In this document: positions 34,141 through 46,535 of the stretch, piece after piece
How the letters are laid out: each line of letters starts with the position of its first letter
Numbering within the stretch: position 1 is the stretch's first letter
Origin: Caprella mutica
Taxonomy: Eukaryota > Arthropoda > Malacostraca > Amphipoda > Caprellidae
NCBI GenBank assembly: GCA_947561585.1
Contig: CANNZV010000268.1
Location: forward strand, 133,035 to 197,034
Direction of reading: 5' to 3'
DNA: 64,000 nt
The notes under the pieces: model-generated
What the model was told of the DNA's origin: nothing
Databases searched by the model: none
The model's input: only the letters and a program-made list of their open reading frames with translations
Made by a program: the position numbers and the translations under genes

Positions 34141-34690
34141 ATGTATCCCCAGTGCGATTATTTAACATCACCCGAGTAGCAAAATTTATCAGGACAACAA
34201 TGCCCCGATACTGTGGGAAATATTGTGAGTGTTATTGCCCTAAGATTATCTACGATATTACCACAATATTGTGAGCGTCATTTCCCAAGATTGACTTACC
34301 CAGCATTGCGGTAGTATTGAACTGTATTTTCTCAATATTGTATTTAAGTGCTTTATAATATTGTGGCAGATGTTTAATACAGGTCCAACATCTGGTTCTA
34401 GATAGTAAAGAGAAAGTTTATATTAAATATCTAGCAGGTGAATTAGTAGTTAAGGACACAGAGATGATAGATGATAGAAAAAATTGGTTTGACTCAACTA
34501 AATGGTTCATGCATGCTGCAATAGATCCATTTATCAGGTGCGATGTATACTCCACTGTAAGTAGCATGCAAATAACAGCAGACAAGGTGCCATGGATCTC
34601 AGTAGGTAACATCATGAGCACCAATTGTACATCTCTCCTGTAGTAGAACTGTATATCAAAGTGCACAGTTCCATGTACCGAATAATCCGT
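34141..34690. other. Intergenic, short direct repeats only
   Basis: CAATATTGTGAGCGTCATTT-like blocks occur twice near 34223-34292. No gene is supported. Confidence 0.4.
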
Positions 34691-34699
34691 AGCTATACA

Positions 34700-35640
34700 G
34701 GTGGTATAACGAGTAGATGTGGTGGTTTATCGAGTAGATGTGGTGGTATAACGAGTAGATGTGGTGGTTTATCGAGTAGATGTGGTGGTATAACGAGTAG
34801 ATGTGGTGGTTTATCGAGTAGATGTGGTGGTATAACGAGTAGATGTGGTGGTATATAGCGAGTAGATGTGATGGTATATAGCGAGTAGATGTGGTGGTAT
34901 ATAGCGAGTAGATGTGGTGATTTAGCGAGTAGATGTGGTGGTATATAGCGAGTAGATGTGGTGGTATATAGCGAGTAGATGTGGTGGTATAGCAGGTAGA
35001 TGTGGTGGTATAGCAGGTAGATGTGGTGGTATAGCAAGTAGATGTGGTGGTATAGCAAGTAGATGTGGTGGTATAGCAAGTAGATGTGGTGGTATATAGC
35101 GAGTAGATGTGGTGGTATAGCAGGTAGATGTGGTGGTATAGCAGGTAGATGTGGTGGTATAGCAGGTAGATGTGGTGGTATAGCAGGTAGGTGTGGTGGT
35201 ATAGCAGGTAGATGTGGTGGTATAGCAGAAAGATGTGGTGGTATAGCAGGTAGATGTGGTGGTATAGCAGGTAGATGTGGTGGTATAGCAGGTAGATGTG
35301 GTGGTATAGCAGGTAGATGTGGTGGTATAGCAGGTAGATGTGGTGGTATAGCAGGTAGATGTGGTGGTATAGCAGGTAGGTGTGGTGGTATAGCAGGTAG
35401 ATGTGGTGGTATAGCAGGTAGATGTGGTGGTATAGCAGGTAGATGTGGTGGTATAGCAGGTAGATGTGGTGGTATAGCAGGTAGATGTGGTGGTATAGCA
35501 GGTAGGTGTGGTGGTATAGCAGGTAGATGTGGTGGTATAGCAGGTAGATGTGGTGGTATAGCAGGTAGATATGGTGGTATAGCAGGTAGATGTGGTGGTA
35601 CAGCAGGTAGATGTGGTGGTATAGCAGGTACGTATATGTG
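34700..35640. repeat. 21-bp minisatellite, about 44 units
   Basis: The core unit is GGTAGATGTGGTGGTATAGCA, 21 bp. Three zones differ: 34700-34850 alternates GGTATAACGAG and GGTTTATCGAG (a 42-bp double unit), 34850-35105 has GGTATATAGCGAG units, and 35105-35630 has uniform GGTATAGCAG units. A period divisible by three and no stop codons leave long open frames on both strands (up to 345 codons on the minus strand). These are artefacts. Confidence 0.97.
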
Positions 35641-36251
35641 GTGTAGAGAAAACAGACATCGATGATTATAACTGAAATAATAAAGGTAATCACTATTTAT
35701 GTCTGGTTTCACACTACATTCCCTTTATAAACAACACCATTTTAATTGAGTTGAACGAATCATTCATGCACTTGATTGTTACTATATGTACTAAAAGTAC
35801 AGATATATATATAATATATGGCATATCATTCAAATAGCTGGAGGATATAATACAGGCAGGCCTCGCTTTAACAAAAGTGGTACTTATTTCGAGTCATGTT
35901 TCGAAATAAGAACCATTCGTAGACATAGAAAACGGAGACAATTTTTTGTGATTATTTGATTCACGGTAACTAAAAAAACATCAAAATTATAGTATAGATG
36001 AGGTTATTAGAAGCAATTGGTTCAGAAATTCAACATGTCCTATTTAATATTTATCGTGTTATTGCACGGTTCCATATTTTCGAACACGTGAAATCTTTAT
36101 ATAATTATCATTATTGAACTTTTATTTCAATTGGTATCCATGATACCAATTAGGATAGAAGTTAAATAATAGTTATAATATTCTTTTTTTCTGACGTGTC
36201 CGAAATTGTAGAACCAACCAATAACTTGGAACTTAGTAGGTACTCTACTAC

Positions 36252-37045
36252 GGTAGGACTATTTACCGAAAAAAAACGAAAGGAACCGAATGGAACCTAA
36301 GAGAACCTAATGGAAACTAATGGAACCAAATGGAAACTAATGGAACCTAATGGAACCGAATGGAACCAAATGGAACCGAATGGAACCAAATGGAACCAAA
36401 TGGAACCTAATGGAACCTAATGGAACTTAATGGAACCTAATGGAACCTAATGGAACCTAATAGAATCTAATGGAACCTAATGGAACATAATGGAACTTAA
36501 TGGAACCTAATGGAAACTAATGGAACTTAATGGAACCTAATGGAACCTAATAGAATCTAATGGAACCTAATGGAACATAATGGAACCTAATGGAAACTAA
36601 TGGAACCTAATGGAACTTTTTGGAACCTAATGGAACCTGATGGAACCTAATGGAATACCGAATGGAGTCCTACCCTTGATCCTACCCACCTCTATTCGGC
36701 TAAAAATAACTTCTATTCGGTAAATAGTCCTGGGACTATTTACCGAAGTTATTTATTTATTTACCGAAGGAAGTTATTTTTCCCCGAATAAAGGTGGGTA
36801 GGACCGTAGGATCAAGGGTAGGACTCCATTCGGTATTCTATTAGGTTCCATTATGTTCCATTATGTTCCATTAAGTTCCATTCGGTATTCCATTAGGTTC
36901 CATCAGGTTCCATTAGGTTCCATTATGTTCCATTAGGTTCCATTCGGTTCCATTCGGTATTCCATTAGGTTCCATCAGGTTCCATTAGGTTCCATTATGT
37001 TCCAATAGGTTCCATTCGGTTCCATTCGGTAAATAGTCCTACCCC
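36252..37045. mobile_element. Foldback-like element 3, arms of TGGAACCTAA repeats
   Basis: Begins GGTAGGACTATTTACCG and ends CGGTAAATAGTCCTACC. The left arm is about 38 units of TGGAACCTAA with variants. The right arm has inverted TTAGGTTCCA units interspersed with CATTCGGTATTC. Near the middle is a second palindrome, GGTAAATAGTCC meeting GGACTATTTACC. The flanks TCTACTAC (36244-36251) and CCTACTAC (37046-37053) form an 8-bp duplication. The related copy at 40249-40908 has the empty site. Confidence 0.88.
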
Positions 37046-37159
37046 CCTACTACCAAAAATATTTCATAGAGCATAAAATTGCTGTTCGTTAAATGTAGCA
37101 CAATAATTATAGAAATCTAAGTATCTATTAATTACTCACCTATACTGAGTGAGAGTTAA

Positions 37160-37728
37160 AGGGAGGGTGCGTATAAAATCAAACATTTGTTAATATGTGT
37201 TTTAATAGAATCAGCATATTTAATTATGTATGATTACATACTCTGTTCATCTAAATAATACTTATTAAAGAAAATAATATTTAATTTATTTTGAAAAAAG
37301 CGCCATCTAGTGACAAATAGCATAAGCTTTGATCGAGTCATTGACGCCATCTTGCTGTGATTTCACAAACGTTGTGCAAAAAACTTTAGTATATCTGCGA
37401 GTAATATTATTAATTATAACTCTAAAAATACTTTATTTGTTAGTATATTGTATATAAATCACAAATTTATTTATTTATAGCTTATTTGGGAAGATAATCA
37501 GACATTCTATGAACGTTCATGAAGATTGTTCTGGAACGTTCTGGAAATAATGTAAACAGCGCCATCTATGAGATGATCGCATAAACTTATGTTAACTAAT
37601 AAAAACCCTATTTTCTCTGAAAATACAGTGATTTGAGATGAAACATTTCATATACGTAACTAATCATTGTTTATTTATGATATTATGAAAAAATATTTGA
37701 TATGAAAATTAGACGCACCCCCCCCCCT
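37160..37728. mobile_element. TIR element with AGGGAGGGTGCGT end
   Basis: Left end AAAGGGAGGGTGCGTATAAA, right end ACGCACCCCCCCCCTTT. The position corresponds to a GAGTTAAGCTATGG site in the uninterrupted copy (complement of 40519-40540). TTAA occurs at both borders, but the exact duplication is unclear because of extra TAA. Internally GCGCCATCTA occurs twice. Confidence 0.7.
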
Positions 37729-38013
37729 TTAATAAGCTATGGATGGATTTCAAAACATTTAATAAATGCACGATTTTAAACTTTTTCGTCTCAGTCAAAA
37801 ACAATGAAAGACCGTATTTTATTAATATATAATATGCTTATATACGTAGTACTCTAATAAGTCTAAAACAAATTTTCTTTCTATGACTCATAGAAAATGA
37901 GATATATAATCAAGGAGTGACAATTATAAATTTCTTATTACTTTTATTCGCTTTAGTTACCGTTTGGGAACTAAACTGAGTCGTGATTTGGTAACTAATG
38001 CGGGGGATGCCTG

Positions 38014-38994
38014 TAACTAAGAGAATCTACAGTATTATTAATTTATTATTACTTTGCCTGTACCTATATAATATTTGATCAAATTTATTTTCCGCTGTAA
38101 TGCTGTGATCGCGTTCAAAGATGTTATCATTTCTTCGCGGTAAACAAAGTTAACAAACAAGTTGTTTCAAACGTGTTTGTTTTCAAATGGAATGATCTGG
38201 ATTGGCTTCTTATAGGTTTTCGATGACTGTATGCTATGGTATTGGTATACTGCTTTCTGTGTTTCATATAAAAAATTGAATTTAGTGGAAACATTGAAAA
38301 TTTTCATTCATTAAGATTGAACCAAGTTTCATAGTGTGGCCCCAACTAAAATGGTATGGTTCATAGACTTGCCATCTCTCTCCAATGGAGCTAAATTTCT
38401 CTTCAAAATGAAATTTTCTTAAATTCTTTCCAAAACATCATTGTATCTTGGAGAAAATTAGATATTGCTCTCCATTTTCAATTTAAAGTCTAAAGGCTCA
38501 ATTTTAGAATCACAAACTTGCCAATATATTGGCAAGTAGGAGTCTGTCATACTTCAATACTTGGCTGTTATTTTTCTTACTACCTACTATGACTTGAGAG
38601 AAGTTTTATAATTAATTCCTATATTAACATGTATCTGTTGGAAACATTTGCAACCCTTTTTTAGAGACAAATCGTCCCAAAAACAAAATCCATGTAGATG
38701 AATTCATTGAATTGGACATACTTTGCAGACTTGGGCCTTGGCTAGCTGTAAACCTGAAACCAGAGACTTCCTGAAGGTATGAAACTTGCTAAAAATTCAC
38801 TACATTATGTTAATGGGTGATATTTTTAGAGGATTCATAAGTCATAACTCCTAAATGGTATCCAGAGGAAGATTGCAGTGTCCTGACATTTATTAAGACT
38901 CAGAAAATTAGAGTTACTGTTACATAGGTCACTAAAGTTTACCAAAGGTCAGATTAATTGATTTAATTCATGACCTACATTATTGACCATTGTG
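38014..38994. other. Intergenic, one decayed MITE
   Basis: 38335-38560 resembles a degenerate CCAAGTAA-family copy (CTCTCTCCAATGG, ACATCATTGTATCTTGGAG, a GCCAATATATTGGC palindrome). The rest shows no recognisable feature. Confidence 0.4.
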
Positions 38995-39221
38995 CCAAGT
39001 AAAATAGTATGTCTCATAAACTCACCATTTGTCTCTCCAGCTCTCTTCAAAATTAAATAAATTCGCTCCAAAATGATCAAATTATCATTAATTCTCTCCA
39101 AAATAACATTGTAGCATAGGAGAAAAATAGATAAAACTCACCATTTGCAATTGAAAGGCTCAAAATAACTCTCACAAACTCGCCATTAAAATGGCGAGTT
39201 TGGACATGCTTCATTACTTGG
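38995..39221. mobile_element. 227-bp MITE, CCAAGTAA family, copy b
   Basis: Ends CCAAGTAAAATAGTATG and CATTACTTGG with a perfect 8-bp duplication CCATTGTG at 38987-38994 and 39222-39229. The length equals that of copy a, and it lies about 490 bp upstream of the MED11 start codon. Confidence 0.93.
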
Positions 39222-39711
39222 CCATTGTGCAAGTCTAATAGTCTAAAGTAATACAAACTACCCTAATGAATCTGAATTTAATTATTTGATAATTACAGAC
39301 AGAATTAATGATGATTACTTTTGAGGGAAATTAATCTCTTTCTGCAGATTGGCCAAAAATTTTAATTAAGTTTATTGGTTCTTTTTTTGTGATTATTTAT
39401 TGAACCGATAACTTTCTGGCAATAGGTAATCATTAGTCTGTTATATTTTTTCTAATATTTAATATTAAATAGAAATTAGAAACCAATTCAAATTAGTTAT
39501 TTAAAGACTCTTAAGTGAACTAATTTTATTAAATTAAATCTGATATAAGTTACAGCTGTTAATTAATGTGTAACTAGTTAAAGTTAATTCCATTTTTATT
39601 ACAGAATAGTTATATTGTTGATTATTCCAACATTTAGCTGTACCTTACTTCCTATATTATAAAAAAAAAAGCTACTTTTATTCAATAGTTTAGTTAGACA
39701 ATTTATTCACC

Positions 39712-42008
39712 ATGGATATGACATCAGCCAGTTCCAGTGATAGAATTGCAGCTTTGGAGAGCATTGAAAAAGAAATAGCCAGTGTCCTGCAGTATGCTAG
39801 TAAGTATTGCCAGTGCTGCTACTTGGTGAGCATCACAAGTTCCCATTATTTATAGGATACATTTAAATACATTCACTAACACATTGACTATTTATTGGTA
39901 CACATTTCTACCACTATGTATATAAATGATAGACAAGTTGGTACAAATACATACCACTGTCAGTATTTCAAACCCTAATTAAATTGTGACCATGTGTTCT
40001 CATTCATATCACATTTTTTTTAGACAAACTTGATGAATAGGTACAAAAAGAGCAATTCGGCTACTCTCGCTATCGTGGGATATGTGATACATACCAACTA
40101 ATAATGTATTATGTAACTTAGGAATTTTTGTAATGTCCGTATGGCAAGACTGCGCTTTGAGCATTCATAGTCAATGTGTAAAGATGTATATCTTCTTGTA
40201 GATTATATGAACAAAATCTTCCATTTGAATTCTATTGTTTATTCAATACAGGCATCCCCCGCTTTAGTTACCAAATCATGACTCGGTTTAGTTACCAAAC
40301 GGTAACTAAAGCGAATAAAAATAACAAGAAATATTTTAATTGTCACTCTTCGATTATACATCTCATTTTCTATCAGTTATAGAAAGAAAATATGTTATAG
40401 AGTAGCTACTACGTATATAAGCATATTAATAATTATATACAGTCTTTCATTGTTTGTGACTGTGATGAAAAAGTTTAAAGTCGTGCATTTATTAAATGTT
40501 TGAAAATCCATCCATAGCTTAACTCTCACTCAGTATAGGTATACTTAGACTTCTATAATTATTGTGCTATATTTAACAAACCACAATTTTATGCTCTATG
40601 AAATGTTTTTTGTAGTAGAGTACTTAGTTCCAAGTTATTGGTTGGCTCTACAATTTTGGACAATTATTATTTAACTTCTATTCTAATTGGTATCATGGAT
40701 ACCAATTGAAATAAAAGTTAAATAATGATATTATAGGACATGTTGAATTTCTGAACCAATTGCTTCTAATAACCTCATCTGGATTATAATTTTGATGTTT
40801 TTTTAGTCACCGTGAAATAATCACAAAAAATTGTCTCAGTTTGGTTCTTATTTCGAAATAAGTGCCACTTTTACTAAAGTGAGTTGTACTTAAAGCGAGG
40901 CTTGCCTGTAGTACAATACATCTAGTAATTTTTTCTCTACTACTAGATCCTTTGCTCTCATTCAGGTCAAGCATTGGCAGAGATGAGCAAAGACAAGCCA
41001 GCTAACAAGCAGGTGGAGGGTCACACATCACAGTTCCTAAAAACACTCACTTCAGTTGAGACGCAACTCAGCCAGCAGATTCTCTACCTTACTCAAGTTT
41101 CAACAGGTGTGTAAGAAACATATTGAATTAGATAGGTAAAATAGTGAAGTTATGTAGCTACAGTACAGCTCCTCTATAGTGAATGTAGATTCCAGAGTAA
41201 TGAACTCCCAAATAGTGAATAAATTTCTCCATAAAATGGCCATTAGTTTTCTAAAAAAAACTGATTGCCATTAATGACTGAATTTGTTCATTACTTGAGG
41301 TAGTTCCTTACTAAAGGCCTTGTTACACGGTGTGAGTAAGCCTAGCCAGTTACTGTTGTACAGCTACTCGCACAGTGCGACCGCATCAGTTGATTAACTG
41401 TCATGGAAATACAATGCTATGAACATTGAGCTACTGGCATGCAAGTATAGTGGGATAGCTTCTGTCTACTGTCACGACAGTATCTCGCACCGTGTAACAA
41501 GGCCTTTAGGTCTCTACATTCACTGTAGAGGAGTTTTACTGTACTAAAGATGGCAAGGAAAGCTTATTTCATAATCATGGATCCTAAAAAAATATTATAA
41601 ATGGATTGAATTAAAGACTATTTAATCGTTCTAAACTTGAGGTATAAGTATTCGATACCATTTCATTTCGTCTATGATATTCTTAAGATCTATGATTTTA
41701 GACGCATATTGTCATAACCCTATTCATAAGTTTCCAGTAAATTAACAAATAATTACTCTATATACTTAGATTTCTTCATTGAATATTAAGGTTAAATTGA
41801 TAAGCCTATGTCTTCTTTGCTTAAAGGTCAGGCTCACGAAGGCTCCAGTTATAACGCTAAGAAAAATCTTCAAATGGCCAGACATCGAATGGACCACATC
41901 AAATCCAGAGTTGCAGAACTTGAGAAACAGAAAAGTCTTCACAATCACAAACTGAGGCAAATGTCTGGCACTGGGCCACAACAACCTATGTCATCATCTA
42001 CATTATAA
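39712..42008 (+). CDS. MED11: Mediator complex subunit 11, three exons
   Basis: Coding exons: 39712-39799, 40966-41106, 41827-42008, joining in phase to 136 codons plus TAA. Recognisable segments are RIAALESIEKEIASVLQYA near the N terminus, a helical middle (QFLKTLTSVETQLSQQILYL) and TQVSTGQAHEGSSYNAKKNL, which matches the diagnostic TGQPHEGSSY block of animal MED11. The C terminus is helical and charged. MED11 is a head-module subunit that pairs with MED22 and contacts MED17 in the RNA polymerase II coactivator. The ATG is preceded by ATTCACC, and junctions are GTAAGT/CAG, GTGTGT/AAG type. Both introns contain transposons (40249-40908 and 41161-41541); the first ends only 57 bp before exon 2. 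Confidence 0.92.
40249..40908. mobile_element. Pogo/Tigger-like element, 660 bp, in MED11 intron 1
   Basis: Ends CAGGCATCCCCCGCTTTAG and AAAGCGAGGCTTGCCTG with TA on both sides (40247-40248 and 40909-40910). The body matches 35853-38013 in reverse complement. It includes a block with GGTATCATGGATACC that itself looks like an older insertion common to both copies. Confidence 0.88.
41161..41541. mobile_element. Pogo-like MITE in MED11 intron 2
   Basis: Ends CAGTACAGCTCCTCTATAGT and ACTGTAGAGGAGTTTTACTG with TA target duplication (41159-41160 and 41542-41543). Interrupted by the element at 41312-41509. Confidence 0.85.
41312..41509. mobile_element. MITE with AAAGGCCTTGTTACACGG ends, nested
   Basis: Perfectly inverted ends TAAAGGCCTTGTTACACGGT and ACCGTGTAACAAGGCCTTTA. 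It lies inside the pogo-like MITE. The palindromic junction (CTAAAGG/CCTTTAG) makes the target duplication ambiguous. The ends resemble those of 22469-22816. Confidence 0.85.
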
Positions 42009-43198
42009 TATTACCAATCTTTTATTTCATTGTTATTTTATTAAAAGCTATTTTTGTATCACTTCAATCTATTTAACCTTACAGATGACTTGATTCTTAG
42101 ATCCCTGGCAATGAGGACTCGTAACTGGGATAATAAGGGATTTTCCCAGGAATAAATCCTTATTGCCAGAAATTATGTATAGTTTTACTCAGGGAAATGA
42201 TCAGGTAGTTCAGTTTAAAAAATATATTAGTAAAAAAATAATTTATAACAATTCATTCAAAATAAAGAAAAATAATATAATTAACTAAAATTTAGAAAGA
42301 TCATTTCAAGTAGCTAATTCAATAGTGATCTATTAGAAAAAAGAATTAATTTAATAGAAAGTTTAATTTTTGAAATATAGCTAAGGCTAAGGTCGTGAAA
42401 CCTTACTTTGACATAGTCAACAAAATTGTTATGTTTTCATATAAAGAAAAATCATACTTATTAATTAATTCACAAACCATTCATATTATTGATTGATAAA
42501 TGGTAGCTAGACTGACATCATTGGTTCAGTTGGTACTTTTAAATGAGATAGTTTGGTAGCTATTAATTACAACCTTTTACTTCCAATAAGTATTGTTCAA
42601 TATATCTATTACAACAACCATGCTAACATCAATAAACTTCCAATTGTATTAACTAATATCCATAAAGTTAGACTTAGGCACTCCTTACACATGCATATGA
42701 TAAACTTTAAAAACATTTTAAATTAAATATTGATAATTCATTTATCAAGAAAGAAACACTTCATTTTTATATTATTAATGCCTAGATTTCATTCAATGTG
42801 CAGACGTTTAGCCGACAAATTTTCGTACAGGGGAAAATGAAGATAAATCAATAAATAAATGAATGATTATTATTTTGAAACACATCATAAATGGGAGTTA
42901 TGTAGTTAGTTGTACTGCACACTTCATGATTGTTTAATAATTGGAGGTGGCATGCCCCGATCATACACATATATTGAAGTGCGTTAATATTCCCTTTCCG
43001 AAAATTCGTTGATGCAGTGTCTATCCACCTTTCATTCACATGGAGGGAACAGAAAGTAGAGAGGAAATTGTTCAATAGAGGGTCAAAGGAACCTAATGCC
43101 TCAGTAAAAATAACAAGTTTTCAGTTTGATGCAGTATGTTTGTGAGTAGAAGAGTTAACGCTTTGTCATTGTGAACCAGTGATAAAAAGCACGTTATG
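42009..43198. other. MED11-SPRYD7 intergenic, left part
   Basis: A possible MED11 polyadenylation signal AATAAA lies near 42261. Otherwise AT-rich DNA with no supported gene; minus-strand ORFs at 42848-43075 lack homology I recognise. Confidence 0.4.
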
Positions 43199-43474
43199 CA
43201 GGGCTGCGGAGTCAGAAAATAAAATGTAAAACTGCGACTTCAGTATTTGGAATCTCACCAACTCCAACAGGCAGTCTTGTAGTAATTTTATAAGTACAAT
43301 TGAGTCTTTTAATTCATAGCTAAGAGCCATTACTAGTTCTTCTGAGATATTTAACATGATGAACAACAAATGAAATAAATCAAAATTTATGTGACTTATA
43401 TCTATAGCTTGGAGTCGGTACAAATTTTTGACTCAACTCCATCAAAAAAAGCTTCAACTCCACCCACAGCCCTG
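43199..43474. mobile_element. hAT-like MITE with CAGGGCTG ends
   Basis: Left end CAGGGCTGCGGAGTC, right end CACAGCCCTG with GACTC/GGAGT inner blocks inverted. The flanks ACGTTATG (43191-43198) and GTGTTATG (43475-43482) match at 6 of 8. The 8-bp duplication and CAGGG start fit hAT elements. Confidence 0.75.
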
Positions 43475-44407
43475 GTGTTATGAGACCAGTGCTCAGGTCA
43501 CCTCCAACCTATTGATAACTTAATTAATGAGAGAAAAAAATCTGTATATGAGCATAGCTTGTAGCTAAATGTGAGATTATTGATCTATTCTCTAGGGCAT
43601 GCAGCAAAGAGGACGTTTAGGAGCATGAACAGTTTATATAATATTAATAATTCCATCAGCACTCTCTATTGCATATTCTTTGAAAAATGTCAACTAACTA
43701 AAATCCTAAATTGGTCTGAAATACATCGATAATGTCAATATCAACCAATCTAATTGAATATCATTTCACTATATCGTAACAGCAGTCTATTCATTTTTTA
43801 GCATATATTTATATTGTGTACATTTAACTCTATAATATGAGTGGCAAAAGACTTTTGAGAATTGAAACCATAGAGTCAAACTTCCAAGAACGTTAAAATT
43901 AAATAAATTCGTTCGAGTGTTTCAGTTGAGATATTCTATCAAACTGTTTTAATATCATCATTCAATGAATATAAACTGTCATTTGTGTTAAAATATTATA
44001 GATATAGTAAAACTGAAATCAAATAACACCAATATATAGGATGACACATTGTTAGAATAGAACAACCTGAAAAATAACTAGGATGAAAATGGTAAAAATT
44101 AAAATGAAATTACAGCTAACAGAGATAAAAAATTACGACACAGCATTAAAATTCAGATCAAGAATAACTTATAATAAATACTGAACCTAGGTAGCTAAAT
44201 ATGATTCATCCAAAAATTGCTGTAGGTGATAATTCAGAGGATTAGGTGATTACTGATTAGTATGCTATCTGCCAATAGGAAAAAACATGAATATCAGGGG
44301 GAGGGGAGTTGAAATTTTCACCTGAAAATTAATAAACTTGACCAGAGTAGTTAATTGATTGAAATAAAATAAAAAGCAGATTTCATATCAAAAAGAAGCT
44401 GGGGCTA
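43475..44407. other. SPRYD7 3' flank, nothing recognised
   Basis: AT-rich intergenic sequence; no repeat family of this window is recognised in it. Confidence 0.4.
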
Positions 44408-46012
44408 CTAATCATTGTCTAGTAGAGATTTCTCTACCATTATGGAGTCGAACCCTGAAGGAGGTCCATGAGCAAAATTTTCAAATGCTACATCAAGGAT
44501 CGCACCATCATCCACTGAAAAAAAAGCAGTAGATAGTTATAAATATATATAATAAAAAGATAAACAGGTTGTCATTTAACATAGCTAGCTAATGGGAAAA
44601 ATAAACAATAAAAAGATGGTTTAACAAATGAATCTTCCTATGGAAACTATCAAAAGTATCTATAAATAAACAACAAATAAAAATGAATGAAAAAAAGATT
44701 GATATTGATTTAAGAGTTTATAATTTTATATTACATAAAAGTTCATTATTATGAAAAGAGCTTTGAATATAGTCTTTAAAAATAAGAACAAATTAGACTC
44801 ACCAAACAAGACTGGATAAACAGTGCCCTTAAAACTTGTCATTGGGGTATTTATATTTTTTCCATTAACGTAGAAGTTCAACTCAACATGATCATAGCTG
44901 ACTCCCTGAAAAAAGAAAAAGTTCATGTTGCATTCACTTTGAAAAAAAATTATATTCCTAAGATAATTGACCATCACACTTAAAAAAAAAAGATAGCTAC
45001 TAACAATTCCTAATTCTAGTGATGATTAATCAGTTCAACTCTAGATTAAACAATAAATATCCACAATTATGGCACTTCTTAGAATTTACATTTTTATCTA
45101 CCTTCATTGTAATTCAAACAACAATTTCCCAAACTCACAATAATGTCCCCCTCTTGAGGACAGGTCACCACCCTGTGCTTCTCCTCATCATTGTGTCTCA
45201 GGACTCCGTCAGAGCACAGCACCCAGGAGTTCAAATCCGTACCCAAAGGCACGCGACTCAAATTGGCTGACCGTGTTGCAATACCAAGTCCCCAAACACC
45301 TATGAACAATGGAAAAATATATTGTTTTCATGATGTGAAAAAAGGTTTCATATATATAGTGAAAGTGATTGCTGTAGTAAGTCTAAATGTCATTTTGATG
45401 AATTATGAAAGCTTTTAGTTTGCTTTTAGTCCTTCAACAAGATTACTGAAAATTTTAATCAAAATGTTATTTTCTATTCAGTTTCTTTGAAAGCTTGTAA
45501 AAAGGATTATTGTTTTTCATGTTAATTGTATCTTCAAGAGCTTCCACTAATAGACTACTATTAAGATACGGATGGAGTTGTTAAACCTAAAGCATTGAAT
45601 AATTACAATAGCTACCTGATTGCTGCAGTTTCACTTCAAAATAAGCCTTATTCTGAAGGATTGGAGTGTTGCCAAGCGCAGCTCCTGTACCACAAATTCG
45701 TAGGCCATTTTTTACAATCACAACCTCATGACCTAGAGAATAAAAACAAAATTTAGGAAAAAAAAGCTAATTTCTATAATAATGTAATTAGCTGATCGAA
45801 ACACTAGCTATTCACTGTGGTTACATGTATATCTCACAAATTGCATGACTCCTAAAAACAATGAATATTAAGGCTTAAGCTACAGATTTAAATTAGATTT
45901 ACTCACCCATACAGCTTGTGTCCATAATAATATTAGGCATTGTTCTGATAGGGATATTTGTGCGAGGAGTATCGCCACATAAAAAACGAAAACAGCACAT
46001 ATACATTGCCAT
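44408..46012 (-). CDS. SPRYD7: SPRY domain-containing protein 7, five exons
   Basis: Coding exons on the minus strand: 45907-46012, 45616-45732, 45139-45299, 44803-44905, 44408-44514. They join in phase to 197 codons plus TAG; the human protein is 196 residues. The N terminus MAMYMCCFRFLCGD keeps the cysteine-rich start. The SPRY core is readable as HEVVIVKNGLRICGTGAALG, KAYFEVKLQQSGVWGLGIAT, LNSWVLCSDG, HNDEEKHRV, PQEGDIIGVSYDHVELNFYV, and KGTVYPVLFVDDGAILDVAF. The SPRY/B30.2 fold usually serves protein binding; the function of this family is poorly defined. All introns are 90-320 bp and GT-AG, in contrast to the transposon-loaded introns of CHID1. Confidence 0.95.
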
Positions 46013-46535
46013 TTTATTTTTGTACCTATAATAAATGAAAGAGAAAAACTTTATTTAGTTCAATTAAACATAAATAGATTGAATCATTTGAAAGACAACT
46101 AAACTGTAGAAAGTGGTTCCCAAAAATGATTAGAAATCCACCATTTCTAATTTGATTTTTGTTCATAGGAAAATGAAAATAGTGGAAAACTGGAAATACA
46201 TATAGGTACATTGTATACCATGTTTCAGAGGTTGGAAAATTGTAAACCAATTTTTGAGCCAAAATTTCACAAAAATTCTGAGCCAAGCTAATTTGGCTCA
46301 TTTTTTGAAGATATCAAGCCGAAATTAACATGGGAACATAGGAATTAATTCAAAATTTTAAGTCAATTAGACATATCTGAGTTTTGACCTTTTGAAATCC
46401 AAGCCAATTAATTGGCTTTAACTGACATACTCTATAACATGGATAGTATAATTTGTATTTGTAATAAAAACTAAATATCAAAACATAGGAATAAATTCAG
46501 AATTGGTTTAACATCAAAATAAAATGAAAATGCTA

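Larger units (their letters stand above)
35853..38013. mobile_element. Pogo/Tigger-like element with two later insertions
   Basis: Ends CAGGCAGGCCTCGCTTTA and GCGGGGGATGCCTG, both flanked by TA (35851-35852 and 38014-38015). The CAGGC ends with a TA target recall Tigger/pogo elements. It is an inverted relative of 40249-40908 and 2.2 kb from it. Comparison with that shorter copy shows insertions at 36252-37045 and 37160-37728. There is no transposase. Confidence 0.85.

Noticed and set aside
34656..35712. Minus-strand ORFs of 345, 339 and 245 codons and a plus-strand ORF of 193 codons
   Set aside because: Several frames on both strands are open at once because the 21-bp unit lacks stops; they are frame shadows of one array.
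41312..41509. Assigning the AAAGGCCTTG MITE to PIF/Harbinger with a TTA duplication
   Set aside because: The junctions read CTAAAGG and CCTTTAG, a palindrome that does not allow a unique target duplication.
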